Part shown: positions 51,228 to 60,258 of the stretch, piece after piece
Layout of the letters: each line of letters opens with the position of its first letter
How positions within the stretch are numbered: the stretch's first letter is position 1
NCBI RefSeq assembly: GCF_000756385.1
Contig: NZ_JNFC01000019.1
Span: forward strand, 1-61,131
DNA length: 61,131 bases
Source of the DNA: Sphingopyxis sp. LC363
GTDB taxonomy: Bacteria; Pseudomonadota; Alphaproteobacteria; Sphingomonadales; Sphingomonadaceae
Reading direction: 5' to 3'
Notes under the pieces: generated by a model
What the model was told of the DNA's origin: nothing
The model's input: the letters and a program-made list of their open reading frames with translations, nothing else
Databases searched by the model: none
Translations under genes and position numbers: made by a program

Positions 51228-52586
51228 TTGCGCCTGTTCGGGGCTGCGCTCCTTGCGGGTGCGGCGCCCGCGGCGGCGCAGGCGCCGAAGCCCGACGCCG
51301 AACTCCATCGCGCCTGGGCGGCGGGCTATCGCGCCGCCTTCACCTGCTCGTCGCTGTGGAACGGTGCGGGAAAGTCGCTCGCGGCGATCGAGCGCGACGA
51401 GCTCACCAACATCTATCCCGAGATCGAAGCCGATGTCCGCGCGCTCAAGGCCGATGTCGACCCGCGCGCCAAACGGGTGAGCGTTACTTATCGCGACGAC
51501 ATGCCGCCGCGCATCGCCGAATGGCGCGGGCGCGAAGGCTGCGTCACCTTGCCGATCGGCGCGTCGGCACCGACGTCGGCGAAGGGCCGCGTGGCGGCGC
51601 GCCCGAACCTTGACGATCGGCCTTGGCCCATGGGCGACAGCGACAGCCGCGTCGTGGGGAAGTCCGCGGGTCTTCAGCCTTTCGTCGAGGTTCTCACCCA
51701 TCGTGGAGACTTCGGCGGCCGCACCAGTTCGTTGATGATCGTCAAGCGCGGGCGGATCATGGTCGAATGGTATCAGCCCGGGCATGATCTGCACACCGCG
51801 CAGCGCACTTTCTCGGTCGCCAAGTCGATGGCCGCGACGCTGATCGGCCATGCGGTGCTCAAGGGGCGGATCGACGTGACGAAGCCTGCCATGATCGCCG
51901 AATGGAAATCCCCCGGCGACCCGCGCGCCGCGATCACCACCGAACAGCTGATGCGCATGGCGAGCGGCCTCACCAGCGACACCGCGGGCAATCGTACCGA
52001 CGCCATCTATATGGGCGGCGCATCGGTGCGCCAGTGGACGACGCAATGGCCGCTGCTCAATCCGCCGAATGCGCGTTATCGCTATGCCAACAACGATACG
52101 TTGCTCGCGACGCTGTCGCTGAAGGCTGCGCTCGAAAAGGCGGAGACGCCGCTCGATCCCGCCGCCTTCTTCGACCGGCTCGGCATGACGCGCACCTTCG
52201 CCGAGCATGACAAGGACGGTAATTATATCCTGTCGAGCCAGGTCTGGACCAGCGCGCGCGACCTCGCGCGGCTCGGCCTTCTCTATCAGAATGACGGAGT
52301 GTGGCAGGGCGAACGCCTCCTTCCCGAAGGCTGGCGGCGCTTCGTCACGACACCCAGCGGACCGCAGCCCGACCGGGATTTCGGATATGGCGCGGGCTTC
52401 TGGCTGTTCGATAAATCGGACGGCATCCCCGCCGACGCTTTCGGCGCTTTCGGCAATCGCGGCCAATATCTGGTCGTCATTCCGTCGCGCCAGCTCGTTA
52501 TCGTCCGCCAGGGCTATGACGACGGCAAGACCCGGCTCGACATCGCGAAGCTCGTCGCGGCGGTTGTCGCTGCCGACCCCCGATGA
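51228..52586 (+). CDS. Serine hydrolase, beta-lactamase/DD-peptidase family
   Basis: About 452 residues. A short leader (LFGAALLAGAAPAAAQ) is followed by an N-terminal extension and a beta-lactamase-class-C-like domain. It has S-x2-K (TFSVAKSMAATLIG), Y-x-N (YRYANNDT) and late GYGAGFWLF. The start is uncertain: TTG 51228 is the only in-frame candidate close to the leader, four bases after the MmcQ stop. Class C-type esterases, not true antibiotic resistance, are the more likely relatives. Confidence 0.85.
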   Translation: MRLFGAALLAGAAPAAAQAPKPDAELHRAWAAGYRAAFTCSSLWNGAGKSLAAIERDELTNIYPEIEADVRALKADVDPRAKRVSVTYRDDMPPRIAEWRGREGCVTLPIGASAPTSAKGRVAARPNLDDRPWPMGDSDSRVVGKSAGLQPFVEVLTHRGDFGGRTSSLMIVKRGRIMVEWYQPGHDLHTAQRTFSVAKSMAATLIGHAVLKGRIDVTKPAMIAEWKSPGDPRAAITTEQLMRMASGLTSDTAGNRTDAIYMGGASVRQWTTQWPLLNPPNARYRYANNDTLLATLSLKAALEKAETPLDPAAFFDRLGMTRTFAEHDKDGNYILSSQVWTSARDLARLGLLYQNDGVWQGERLLPEGWRRFVTTPSGPQPDRDFGYGAGFWLFDKSDGIPADAFGAFGNRGQYLVVIPSRQLVIVRQGYDDGKTRLDIAKLVAAVVAADPR

Positions 52587-52592
52587 CGCGCG

Positions 52593-53009
52593 CTATTCGA
52601 AGGGCGGATAGCGTTCGAACGCCGGCAGGTCGCTGAGCTTCTCCATCCAGCCGATGCGCTCGGCGGTCTGGATCTGCGCCTGTGCCGGGATCCGGTCGGG
52701 ATCGTCGAGCGTCGCGCTTTGCACGTCGATCTGGCCGGGAAAGATCGACTCGTTGGTATAGAATAGCCCGGTGCCGCAATTGCCGCAGAAATGACGGCGG
52801 CCATGCTCCGACGAAGCATAGACTTTCGCCGTGCCGCTGATCTCGATCTCGTCGTTGCCGACGAGCGCCCAGCCGACGAGCGGAGCGCCCGAATGACGGC
52901 GGCAATCGCTGCAATGACACAGAGCATGGTGCTGCACCGCGGTGCTCATCGAATAGCGGATCTGGCCGCAATGGCATTGGCCGCTGACACGGGGGGCTTC
53001 GTCGTTCAT
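52593..53009 (-). CDS. GFA family (glutathione-dependent formaldehyde-activating enzyme-like) protein
   Basis: A 138-residue zinc protein with the GFA cysteines: GQCHCGQIRY, ALCHCSDCRRHSGAP and HFCGNCGTGLFY. It ends MEKLSDLPAFERYPPFE, typical of the family. ATG 53009 has GGGAGAGA upstream. The biochemical role of such small GFA proteins is unclear. It is convergent with the serine hydrolase. Confidence 0.92.
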   Translation of the reverse strand: MNDEAPRVSGQCHCGQIRYSMSTAVQHHALCHCSDCRRHSGAPLVGWALVGNDEIEISGTAKVYASSEHGRRHFCGNCGTGLFYTNESIFPGQIDVQSATLDDPDRIPAQAQIQTAERIGWMEKLSDLPAFERYPPFE

Positions 53010-53218
53010 CGCTCTCTCCCTTATAGAGTCGATGGGGAACATATCATAAACATAGCCGCCTCGGCAATGATGTGAGAGGTAAGCATTATCGGGATATTAA
53101 CCACAGGCGCCTAGGCCGCAGAGACACGGATTTGGGGAATTTCCATGGATCAGGGCGGATGGGGAAAATCGGCTGCGGGACGATCGGCGTCGATGGCGAC
53201 CCTGCGGAGGGTTGCACG

Positions 53219-54229
53219 ATGAAGCTCGTCATCCAGATTCCCTGTCTGAACGAGGCCGAAGACCTCCCCGCGACGCTCGCGGCCTTGCCCCGCAAGATCG
53301 ACGGTATCGACGCGATCGAAATCCTCGTCATCGACGACGGCAGCACCGACAATACGGCACAGGTCGCGCGCATGTGGGGCGTGCACCATGTCGTACGCCA
53401 CCGCACCAACCGCGGTCTCGCCGCCGCATTCCGCTCGGGCATCGATGCCGCGCTCGCGGCGGGCGCCGACATCATCGTCAACACCGACGCCGACGGTCAA
53501 TATGTCGGAGAGGATATCGCCCGGATCGTCGCGCCGATCCTCGACGGCCGCGCCGACATCGTCGTCGGCGACCGCGGCGCCGCCGACAATGCGCATTTCG
53601 GCCCGGTCAAGCGCCGGCTGCAGGAACTGGGCAGCCGGGTGGTCCAGCGCCTCGCCAATGTGCAGATTTCGGACGCCGTCAGCGGCTTTCGCGCGATCAG
53701 CCGCGAGGCGGCGCAGCGCATCAACATCACGACCGAGTTCAGCTATACGACCGACATGCTGATCCAGGCCGGCCGCAAGCGGCTGTCGATCCTGAGCGTG
53801 CCGATCCGTACCAACGCCACGCTGCGCCCGTCGCGTCTGTTCAAATCGATCCCGCGCTTCATCGTCAACACGGGCATCACGATGGCGCGCGCCTACACGA
53901 CCTACAACCCGCTGCGCGCCTTCGTCGGCCTCGGGTTGGCCATCGCTTTCGTCGGCGTCGTGCCGATCGTCCGTTTCCTGATCTTTTTCCTGCAGGGCGG
54001 CGGCGACGGGCACATCCAGTCGCTGGTGATCGGCGGGGCGCTGCTGGTGCTTGGCGCGATGGTCGCGGTGATGGGCCTGCTCGCCGACCTGATCGCCGCG
54101 AACCGCAAGCTGATCGAAGCCGGCCTCGTCCGCCTGCACAAGATCGAGGCGCATCTGGATATGGCGACCGGCAGCGCTGCCGATCCGGTTTCCGGCGAGG
54201 TGAGAACCAAGCGTCGGGCCGAACGCTGA
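53219..54229 (+). CDS. Glycosyltransferase family 2, dolichol-/polyprenyl-phosphate sugar synthase-like with C-terminal membrane helices
   Basis: A 336-residue protein. The DPM1/ArnC-like GT-A domain has LVIQIPCLNEAEDLPATLAALP, ILVIDDGSTDNTAQVA, IIVNTDADGQYVGEDI, GDRGAADN, and VSGFRAISREAA. Two C-terminal transmembrane helices follow (LRAFVGLGLAIAFVGVVPIVRFLIFFL and SLVIGGALLVLGAMVAVMGLLADLI). It should make a polyprenyl-phosphate sugar as donor for the GT-C enzyme next to it. ATG 53219 has GGAGG upstream. Confidence 0.92.
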   Translation: MKLVIQIPCLNEAEDLPATLAALPRKIDGIDAIEILVIDDGSTDNTAQVARMWGVHHVVRHRTNRGLAAAFRSGIDAALAAGADIIVNTDADGQYVGEDIARIVAPILDGRADIVVGDRGAADNAHFGPVKRRLQELGSRVVQRLANVQISDAVSGFRAISREAAQRINITTEFSYTTDMLIQAGRKRLSILSVPIRTNATLRPSRLFKSIPRFIVNTGITMARAYTTYNPLRAFVGLGLAIAFVGVVPIVRFLIFFLQGGGDGHIQSLVIGGALLVLGAMVAVMGLLADLIAANRKLIEAGLVRLHKIEAHLDMATGSAADPVSGEVRTKRRAER

Positions 54230-54231
54230 AC

Positions 54232-55899
54232 ATGGCATCGGTGGCCGATCGGCGAGGTTTCGCGGCGAGACTGCCGCGCCCGACCGCCGCGCAGCTATTA
54301 TGCGCGATGCTGGCCTTCGTGCTGCTGCTCCAAGTCGAGCTCGTGTTTTCCAAAAGCGTGAACTGGGACGAATTTTTCCATTTCAGCCAGATTCACCAGC
54401 ATCTGCTCGGGCGTCCGGCGCCATGGCTGCAGGCGCCCTTTGTCGCGCTGTTTTTCTGGGTGCCCGCGCTGCCCGGCGACAATATCGACCATATCCAGCT
54501 TATCCGCCTTCTGATTCTTCCGTTCGAAATCGTCACGATCGCGATGATCGCGGGAATGGTGCGCCGTTTCGCCGACCGCGAAACGGCGCTGCTTTGCGGT
54601 CTGATATATGCGACCGGTGGCTATGTGTTCTTGCACGCCTTCGCGCTGCGCGCCGACATGATCGCGGCGGCGCTGCTGATGACGGCGCTGTGGCTGATCC
54701 TTTGCCGTCCGCTGCGTGGTGGCAACATCGCCTTGATCCTTTTGCTTGTCGGATTGGCCTTCGTTTCGACAATCAAGGCGGTGCTTTATGCGCCCGCCTT
54801 TCTGGGCGTCCTGCTGTTCCGGCTGGAGCGGCCGGGCCATCGCCGGGCACTGGCGAGCGCAGCCATTCTGGTCTTGCTGGCAGGCTTGGCGCTGCTCTGG
54901 CTGGCCCCGCATCTGCCGGCGAGCGGGCCGGTCGGCGCGTTGCGCGACATCGGCGATCTGGGTCGCGCTTCGATCGACCGCATGTTTTCGGGCGGCGTCT
55001 TTCCCCAAGGGGTCTGGCTCGCGCTGCAGATCGTTTTCGCCCCGCTGCTGTCGGCCGCAATCTTCGCGGCGATCCTTCATGCCTGCTGGCCGGGGCGCGA
55101 GCCGATGGAGCGCATCCTCTTTCTCTCGCTCCTCGCGCCGCTGGCGACGGTGGCGATCTATCGCAACGCCTTTCCCTATCATTTCGCCTTCATCCTGCCC
55201 CCCGCCGCGGTCGCCATCGCGCCGGTGGTGGGCTGGCTTCGGCGGCGCTACGGGGTGGTCGCGGTTTCGTTCCTTCCGCTCGCCGGCGCGCTATTGTTGT
55301 CCTTGGGTCAGGACCGCGAGGTGCTGTCCAGCCAGCGGGCGATCCAGACCGGCATCCAGACGATATTTCCCGTGCCCGTCGCCTACATCGATAACAGTGG
55401 GATGGCGGGAAACTTTCCGCGTGCGGTCAATCACTTCGCCAGCGGATGGGGGCTGGATAATTACTATAGAGCGGGCGAACCGATTTACAGCGAGGCTTTG
55501 GCGGCTGAGCCGGTCCCGATGCTTCTGGCCAATAATGTGGTGCTGCGGAGCCTTTTTCACGACACGCTTTCCGGCGGCCGTCTTCTGCCCGCAGACGACG
55601 AGATCCTGCGCGAGAATTATATTCCACATTGGGGACGGGTGTTCGTTGCCGGAAAGGCCATCGCGAGGGGTGAACGGCCGCTTGCGATCGCGATCGCTGT
55701 TCCCGGACGCTATACGGTCGAGGGCGGGGGCATCGCCATCGATGGGGAATATTATCCCGCCGGAAGCGTGGTCACGCTAGCGAGAGGTATGCACAGCGTC
55801 GCGGGGAGCCGCGGCGTCGACGTGACGCTGCGTTGGGGCGATCATCTGGCCCGGCCGGCCTTTGCCTGGCCGAGCGGGCGCAGCTTTACGGAGTATTGA
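54232..55899 (+). CDS. GT-C fold membrane glycosyltransferase (PMT/ArnT-like)
   Basis: A 555-residue polytopic protein with about ten helices. The first periplasmic loop has the GT-C acidic motif SVNWDEFFHFSQIHQH, then LRADMIAAALLMTALWLIL. The C-terminal ~170 residues are a soluble periplasmic domain (YIDNSGMAGNFPRAVNHFASGWGLDNYY). It is expected to transfer a sugar from a polyprenyl phosphate made by the upstream GT2, 2 bp away. The acceptor (lipid, LPS or protein) is unknown. Confidence 0.83.
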   Translation: MASVADRRGFAARLPRPTAAQLLCAMLAFVLLLQVELVFSKSVNWDEFFHFSQIHQHLLGRPAPWLQAPFVALFFWVPALPGDNIDHIQLIRLLILPFEIVTIAMIAGMVRRFADRETALLCGLIYATGGYVFLHAFALRADMIAAALLMTALWLILCRPLRGGNIALILLLVGLAFVSTIKAVLYAPAFLGVLLFRLERPGHRRALASAAILVLLAGLALLWLAPHLPASGPVGALRDIGDLGRASIDRMFSGGVFPQGVWLALQIVFAPLLSAAIFAAILHACWPGREPMERILFLSLLAPLATVAIYRNAFPYHFAFILPPAAVAIAPVVGWLRRRYGVVAVSFLPLAGALLLSLGQDREVLSSQRAIQTGIQTIFPVPVAYIDNSGMAGNFPRAVNHFASGWGLDNYYRAGEPIYSEALAAEPVPMLLANNVVLRSLFHDTLSGGRLLPADDEILRENYIPHWGRVFVAGKAIARGERPLAIAIAVPGRYTVEGGGIAIDGEYYPAGSVVTLARGMHSVAGSRGVDVTLRWGDHLARPAFAWPSGRSFTEY

Positions 55900-55907
55900 A
55901 GGGATCA

Positions 55908-56290
55908 TGGACCAGCAGGGTGAAGCACCGAGCCATGTCGGTGTGGCGAAGTGCCGGAAAGGCGTCGCATGACGTCGCCGGCGATCAAGACGCCCGACCT
56001 CCGCGTCGGAAAACTTCCCGACGCCGGCTCGCTTTTCTGGCCGATGGCGGGGATCGTGCTGGCCCGGCACTTACACGGTGCGCGATGCGAGCATCACGAT
56101 CGGCGACCGCGCGTTCGCGCCCGGGCAGTTGGTCCGTCTCGATCGCGGCGACTATCGGGCGTCGACCGCCGGAGCCTCGGGTGCGCGGCTGATCTGGGGC
56201 AAGAATATCGAGGTCCCGGCGCAGCCCGACGAGGGCGGGCCGCTGTTCATGCTGTTCTGCACCACGTCGCGGTCGCGGTATTGCTGCGGT
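55908..56290 (+). pseudogene. Broken gene, cupin-like remnant
   Basis: The 406-bp space between the GT-C gene and the convergent UPF0104 gene has clear coding character in two frames. MTSPAIKTPDLRVGKLPDAG (from 55969) runs to about 56060, where the frame shifts to TYTVRDASITIGDRAFAPGQ and RLIWGKNIEVPAQPDEGG without a stop before the next gene. The second part resembles a cupin-like beta domain. Both ends are incomplete. It is probably a relic of a longer gene; a sequencing frameshift cannot be excluded. Confidence 0.45.
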
Positions 56291-56305
56291 CGTCGACGAA
56301 CCCAG

Positions 56306-57151
56306 TCAGGGCTGGGCGCGGCGGCGCAGGGTGGCGAGGCCGTATCCGAGGTCGCCGGCGATCGACGATGCACGAAGCGCCAGCGTTGCCGCCATCAACC
56401 CCGCCGCGGGCAATCCCGGTCCGGCAAGCGCCAGCAAGGCAGCTTCGCGAACGCCGATGCCGCCCGGCGCGACCGGTACGACAAAGCCCGCGAGCCAGGC
56501 GAGCAGGAACAAGGCAGCAAAGTGGGTCAGGCTGGCGCCGGCGGGCAAAACGGTGGCGCCGATCAGCATCGCGGCCAGCGCAAAGGCGCCGAACGCTACG
56601 ATCTGCAACGCGAGTGCAGTCAGCAGCGCGCGCCTTGCCGCCAGCGAGGCAGCGACGACGACGCCGGCCGCGGCGAGCGCGCCGAGCGGTTGACGACCGA
56701 ACAGCAGGCAGACGGCGGCGACCGACATGCTGCTGACGACATGCAGGCCGACCTCGATCAGGGCCGACTTGGCGAGCAGCTTGTGCTCGATTCCGCTCTT
56801 CGCGCCTTCGATCTGGCGGCTCACATATTGGAACACCGATCCCGGCAGATATTTCATCAGCACGCCGCGGGCGTAGATGCGCGCCATGTCGCGCGGCGGA
56901 TGGACCCGTTCGGGGGCGACCAGCGCCGTCCACGCGCGCGCCAGCGCGCGGTCGGCGGCGGCGAAAAGCAAGGGCGCGCCGATCATCGCGCCCGCGAGGC
57001 CCCACGAGGCGTGCGATTGAAGCGTCGACCATTCGAGCCGCCACAGCCGCTCGCCGATGAAGGCGATGCTGGTTGCAAGTGCTGCGCCGCCGACCCATCG
57101 CCCGATCCGTTCGAACGACGGCCGGCGCCGCGCAGCGGTCGCATCAGCCAT
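56306..57151 (-). CDS. UPF0104/lysylphosphatidylglycerol-synthase-TM-like membrane protein
   Basis: A 281-residue protein with about seven to eight helices. It has VLMKYLPGSVFQYVSRQ and AWLAGFVVPVAPGGIGVREAALLAL, the hallmark PGGIGVRE loop of the LPG-synthase TM family (AglD/Leu-Ile-rich UPF0104). Relatives move or modify polyprenyl- or amino-lipids. It overlaps the methyltransferase gene by 8 bp (ATGGCTGA). It complements the GT2/GT-C pair in a glycolipid-type cluster. Confidence 0.85.
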   Translation of the reverse strand: MADATAARRRPSFERIGRWVGGAALATSIAFIGERLWRLEWSTLQSHASWGLAGAMIGAPLLFAAADRALARAWTALVAPERVHPPRDMARIYARGVLMKYLPGSVFQYVSRQIEGAKSGIEHKLLAKSALIEVGLHVVSSMSVAAVCLLFGRQPLGALAAAGVVVAASLAARRALLTALALQIVAFGAFALAAMLIGATVLPAGASLTHFAALFLLAWLAGFVVPVAPGGIGVREAALLALAGPGLPAAGLMAATLALRASSIAGDLGYGLATLRRRAQP

Positions 57152-57788
57152 AGAGGATGCTTGTGAAATCGGGATAGGGAACGCAATAGGAACGGCCGAA
57201 ATAGCGACGCTCCCTGAGCCCGCAGTTTTCGATCCCGCTGCGATAGCGGCTGCGGCCGCTATCATCGAGCAAGATGATGCCGCCGGGCGCCAGATGCGGG
57301 ATGGCCCGCGCCAGACATTCGGTACGGCGGCGTCCATCGACGACGATCAGGTCGAACGGACCGTCTGCCGCTTCGATCGCGCCGATATACGCCTCGCCAT
57401 CGAGTTCGCGATGGTGCAGCTCGATGTTCGGATAGCGCGCGACCTCTTTGGTCAGGCGCTGGTGCCATTCGGCATGGTGCTCGACCGAGGTGACGCTCGC
57501 GGCGTGGCGAGCGAGCCAGATGGTGCTGGCGCCCGCGCCATATTCAAAAACCCGCGCCTTGGGACGAGACTGGAGAAATTCGGCGACCTCGCGCGTCGCG
57601 GCGACGTTCCACCACGGCAGGCCCAGTGCGATCATGCGCTCGATATCGTGGATCGCGAGTAGCGAAGCCGACCAGCGCAACCAGCCATATTCATCGCTTT
57701 GGCGTGCGTTTGCGGCAAGCCTTTCCATCGGGCCGAGGTCCGCAATCTTGTGCATGACCCCCGAGTAGGACCGTTTGACCAACTGCAT
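57144..57788 (-). CDS. Class I SAM-dependent methyltransferase (FkbM/TylF-like, O-methyltransferase fold)
   Basis: A 214-residue protein. The SAM-binding motif I is ARVFEYGAGASTIWLARHAASVTSVEHHAEWHQ, with motifs FDLIVVDGRRRTECL and GGIILLDDSGRSRY and the tail CVPYPDFTSILYG. ATG 57788 is preferred, with GGAG six bases upstream. It is the first gene of the methyltransferase-UPF0104 operon. The acceptor is probably a glycolipid or sugar (inference). Confidence 0.88.
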   Translation of the reverse strand: MQLVKRSYSGVMHKIADLGPMERLAANARQSDEYGWLRWSASLLAIHDIERMIALGLPWWNVAATREVAEFLQSRPKARVFEYGAGASTIWLARHAASVTSVEHHAEWHQRLTKEVARYPNIELHHRELDGEAYIGAIEAADGPFDLIVVDGRRRTECLARAIPHLAPGGIILLDDSGRSRYRSGIENCGLRERRYFGRSYCVPYPDFTSILYG

Positions 57789-57874
57789 CATCTTCTCCAG
57801 CCTCCCGAACGGGTGCAAGAGTGTATTAACCAAAACATCCCTGTCGAAAGGTTAATTTTGGTGCTGAAGCGCGA

Positions 57875-60172
57875 TCAATCGCCCAGATCGACCTGATGCC
57901 GCTGGGCCCATTCCCGATACTGGCCACGCGGGTCGGCGGCGGGCTGGGCGAGGATCGCCGGCATGTCGGCGCGCAGCGCGCCGAGGTCGAGCGAGCGGAT
58001 CATCGCCTTCACCGGACCGACGCCGGCCGGCGTGATCGACAGCCGCTCGATGCCGGCGCCGAGCAGCGCCATCGCTTCGAGGGGCCGTCCGCCCATTTCG
58101 CCGCACACGCCCAGCGCGACCTTCGATCCGGCCACGGTGCGGACGACGCGGGCGAGGTAGCGCATCACGACAGGGGAGAGCCAGTCGTACCGCTCGGCGA
58201 GCCGCGGGTGCGCGCGGTCGGCGGCGAAGAGGAACTGGGTGAGGTCGTTGGTGCCGACCGACAGGAAATCGAGGTGCGGCAGCATCAGGTCGAGCGTTTC
58301 GAGAAGGCCCGGCACCTCGAGCATCGCGCCATAGCGGATCGCCACCGGCAGCTTCTTGTTGTGGCTCGCGAGCCACGCGCGCTGGCTGACGAAGAGGTTG
58401 CGCGCCGCTTCATATTCCCATGGTTCGGACACCATCGGAAACATGACGTGGAGCGTGCGGCCGGCGGCGGCCTCCATCAGCGCGCGCGCCTGCACCTTGA
58501 GCAGCCCCTCGCGTTCGAGCGCCAGCCGCAGCGCGCGCCAGCCCATCGCCGGATTTTCCTCCTGCGCGCTGCCATCGACATTCATATAGGGCAGCGCCTT
58601 GTCGCCGCCGATGTCGACGGTGCGGAAGATCACCGGCCGGTCGCCCGCCGCGTCGAGAACGTCGCGGTAGAGCCGCTGCTGACGATCGCGCGACGGCAGC
58701 GTCGCCGACACGAGGAACTGGAATTCGGTGCGGAACAGCCCGATGCCGCGCGCGCCGGTCAGGTCGAGCGCGGCGACGTCTTCGCGCAGCCCCGCGTTGA
58801 TCATCAGCTCGATCGGAACGCCGTCCTTGGTGACCGCGGGCAGGTCGCGCAGCGACGCGAGGTTGGCGCGGCGTTTCTGCGAAATCTCGAGCTTGGCATC
58901 GAACGCGTCCTGCACCGCCTGTGTCGGGCGGACGTGCAGCTGGCCCGCGGTGGCGTCGAGCAGCAGCAGATCGCCTTCGCGGATCGACGCCCGCACATCG
59001 TTGACGCGGCCGATCACGGGCACCCCCATCGCACGCGCGACGATGATGACGTGGGCGGTGAGCGATCCTTCCTCGAGCACCACGCCTTTCAGGCGGCGGC
59101 GATCATATTCGAGCAGTTCGGCGGGGCCGAGGTTGCGCGCGATCAGGATCGAATCCTGTCTGAGGCCCATCTGCGCCGCGGTGCCCATCTGCCCCGACAC
59201 GATGCGGATCAGCCGGTTCGACAGATCCTCGAGGTCGTGCATGCGGTCGCGCAGCAGCGGATCGTCGATCTGGCGCATCCGCATCCGGGTGCGCTGCTGG
59301 ACGCGTTCGATCGCCGCTTCGGCGGTCAGCCCGCTGTCGATCGCTTCGTTGATCCGGCGCGACCAGCCCTCGTCATAGGCGAACATCTTGTAGGTCTCGA
59401 TGACCTCCTCATGTTCGCCGCCGACGCCGAAGTCGGCCGAACTCGCCATGCGGTCGATCTGCTCGCGCATCTTGTCGAACGCGGCATAGACGCGGTGGCG
59501 CTCGGCCTCGGTATCGTCGGCGACCGTATGCTCGATGGTGATGCGCGGCTGGTGGAACACCGCGACCCCGGCGCCCATGCCGTCGACCAGCTTCTGCCCG
59601 TTCAGCCGCTGCGCCGACTGATCGGCGGCGGCGGCGTCGGTGCGCGCGGCGGTGTCGACCAGGTCGGCGTTGGCGATCAGTTCGGACAGCACCATGGCGA
59701 CGGTCTGCAACGTCTCGATCTCGATATCGTCGTAACGCCTCGGGTCGGCATGCTGGACGCACAGCACGCCGACGGCGCGCTCGCGGCGGATGATCGGCAC
59801 GCCGGCAAAGCTGTGGAACAACTCCTCGCCCGTTTCGGGGCGATAGGAAAAGTCGGGGTGCGCCGCCGCTTCGTCGAGGTTCAGCGTCTCGATCTGGTCG
59901 GCGATCGTGCCGACCAGCCCTTCGCCGAGGCCGAGCCGGGTGACGTGCACCGCCTCCTGCTTCAGCCCGCGCGTCGCATAAAGTTCGAGCGTGCCGTCGC
60001 GCAGCAGATAGATCGAACAGACCTCGCTATCGAGGCATTCGCCGATGATGCCGACGACCTGATTGAGCTTGCCCTGGGCATTGACGCGCGACGCCATGAC
60101 CTCGTGCAGCCGGGTCAATATGGTGCGCGCGGACTGGGCGGCCGACGAGGGCGGGGGCGGGGCGTTGGTCAT
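57875..60172 (-). CDS. ptsP: Phosphoenolpyruvate-protein phosphotransferase PtsP (EI-Ntr)
   Basis: A 765-residue protein. The N-terminal GAF domain spans about 25-165 (LNQVVGIIGECLDSEVCSIYLL, HSFAGVPIIRRERAVGVLCVQH). The PEP-utilising N-terminal region is followed by phospho-acceptor His in LTAHVIIVARAMGVPVIG. The TIM-barrel PEP site has ARGIGLFRTEFQFL, GGDKALPY, LDFLSVGTNDLTQF and the catalytic-Cys segment GVCGEMGG. It starts the nitrogen-PTS phosphorelay (NPr, EIIA-Ntr) that controls K+, nitrogen and often EPS or cell-envelope genes. No NPr gene is in the window. Confidence 0.96.
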   Translation of the reverse strand: MTNAPPPPSSAAQSARTILTRLHEVMASRVNAQGKLNQVVGIIGECLDSEVCSIYLLRDGTLELYATRGLKQEAVHVTRLGLGEGLVGTIADQIETLNLDEAAAHPDFSYRPETGEELFHSFAGVPIIRRERAVGVLCVQHADPRRYDDIEIETLQTVAMVLSELIANADLVDTAARTDAAAADQSAQRLNGQKLVDGMGAGVAVFHQPRITIEHTVADDTEAERHRVYAAFDKMREQIDRMASSADFGVGGEHEEVIETYKMFAYDEGWSRRINEAIDSGLTAEAAIERVQQRTRMRMRQIDDPLLRDRMHDLEDLSNRLIRIVSGQMGTAAQMGLRQDSILIARNLGPAELLEYDRRRLKGVVLEEGSLTAHVIIVARAMGVPVIGRVNDVRASIREGDLLLLDATAGQLHVRPTQAVQDAFDAKLEISQKRRANLASLRDLPAVTKDGVPIELMINAGLREDVAALDLTGARGIGLFRTEFQFLVSATLPSRDRQQRLYRDVLDAAGDRPVIFRTVDIGGDKALPYMNVDGSAQEENPAMGWRALRLALEREGLLKVQARALMEAAAGRTLHVMFPMVSEPWEYEAARNLFVSQRAWLASHNKKLPVAIRYGAMLEVPGLLETLDLMLPHLDFLSVGTNDLTQFLFAADRAHPRLAERYDWLSPVVMRYLARVVRTVAGSKVALGVCGEMGGRPLEAMALLGAGIERLSITPAGVGPVKAMIRSLDLGALRADMPAILAQPAADPRGQYREWAQRHQVDLGD

Positions 60173-60258
60173 CGCAATCCTGCTAACAGAAGGATGCGGC
60201 GCGCGCCAATACCCCGCGCGCGATTGTCCGCGCTATTCCTGAATGCTCCGCAATTCCC

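Noticed and set aside
51228..52586. Antibiotic-resistance beta-lactamase
   Set aside because: Although S-x2-K and Y-x-N are present, the protein resembles general class C-type serine hydrolases. Nothing indicates drug hydrolysis.
53212..55899. An 895-codon frame joining the GT2 and GT-C regions
   Set aside because: Its N-terminal third is an out-of-frame Arg-rich translation of the GT2 gene. The real GT-C start is ATG 54232.
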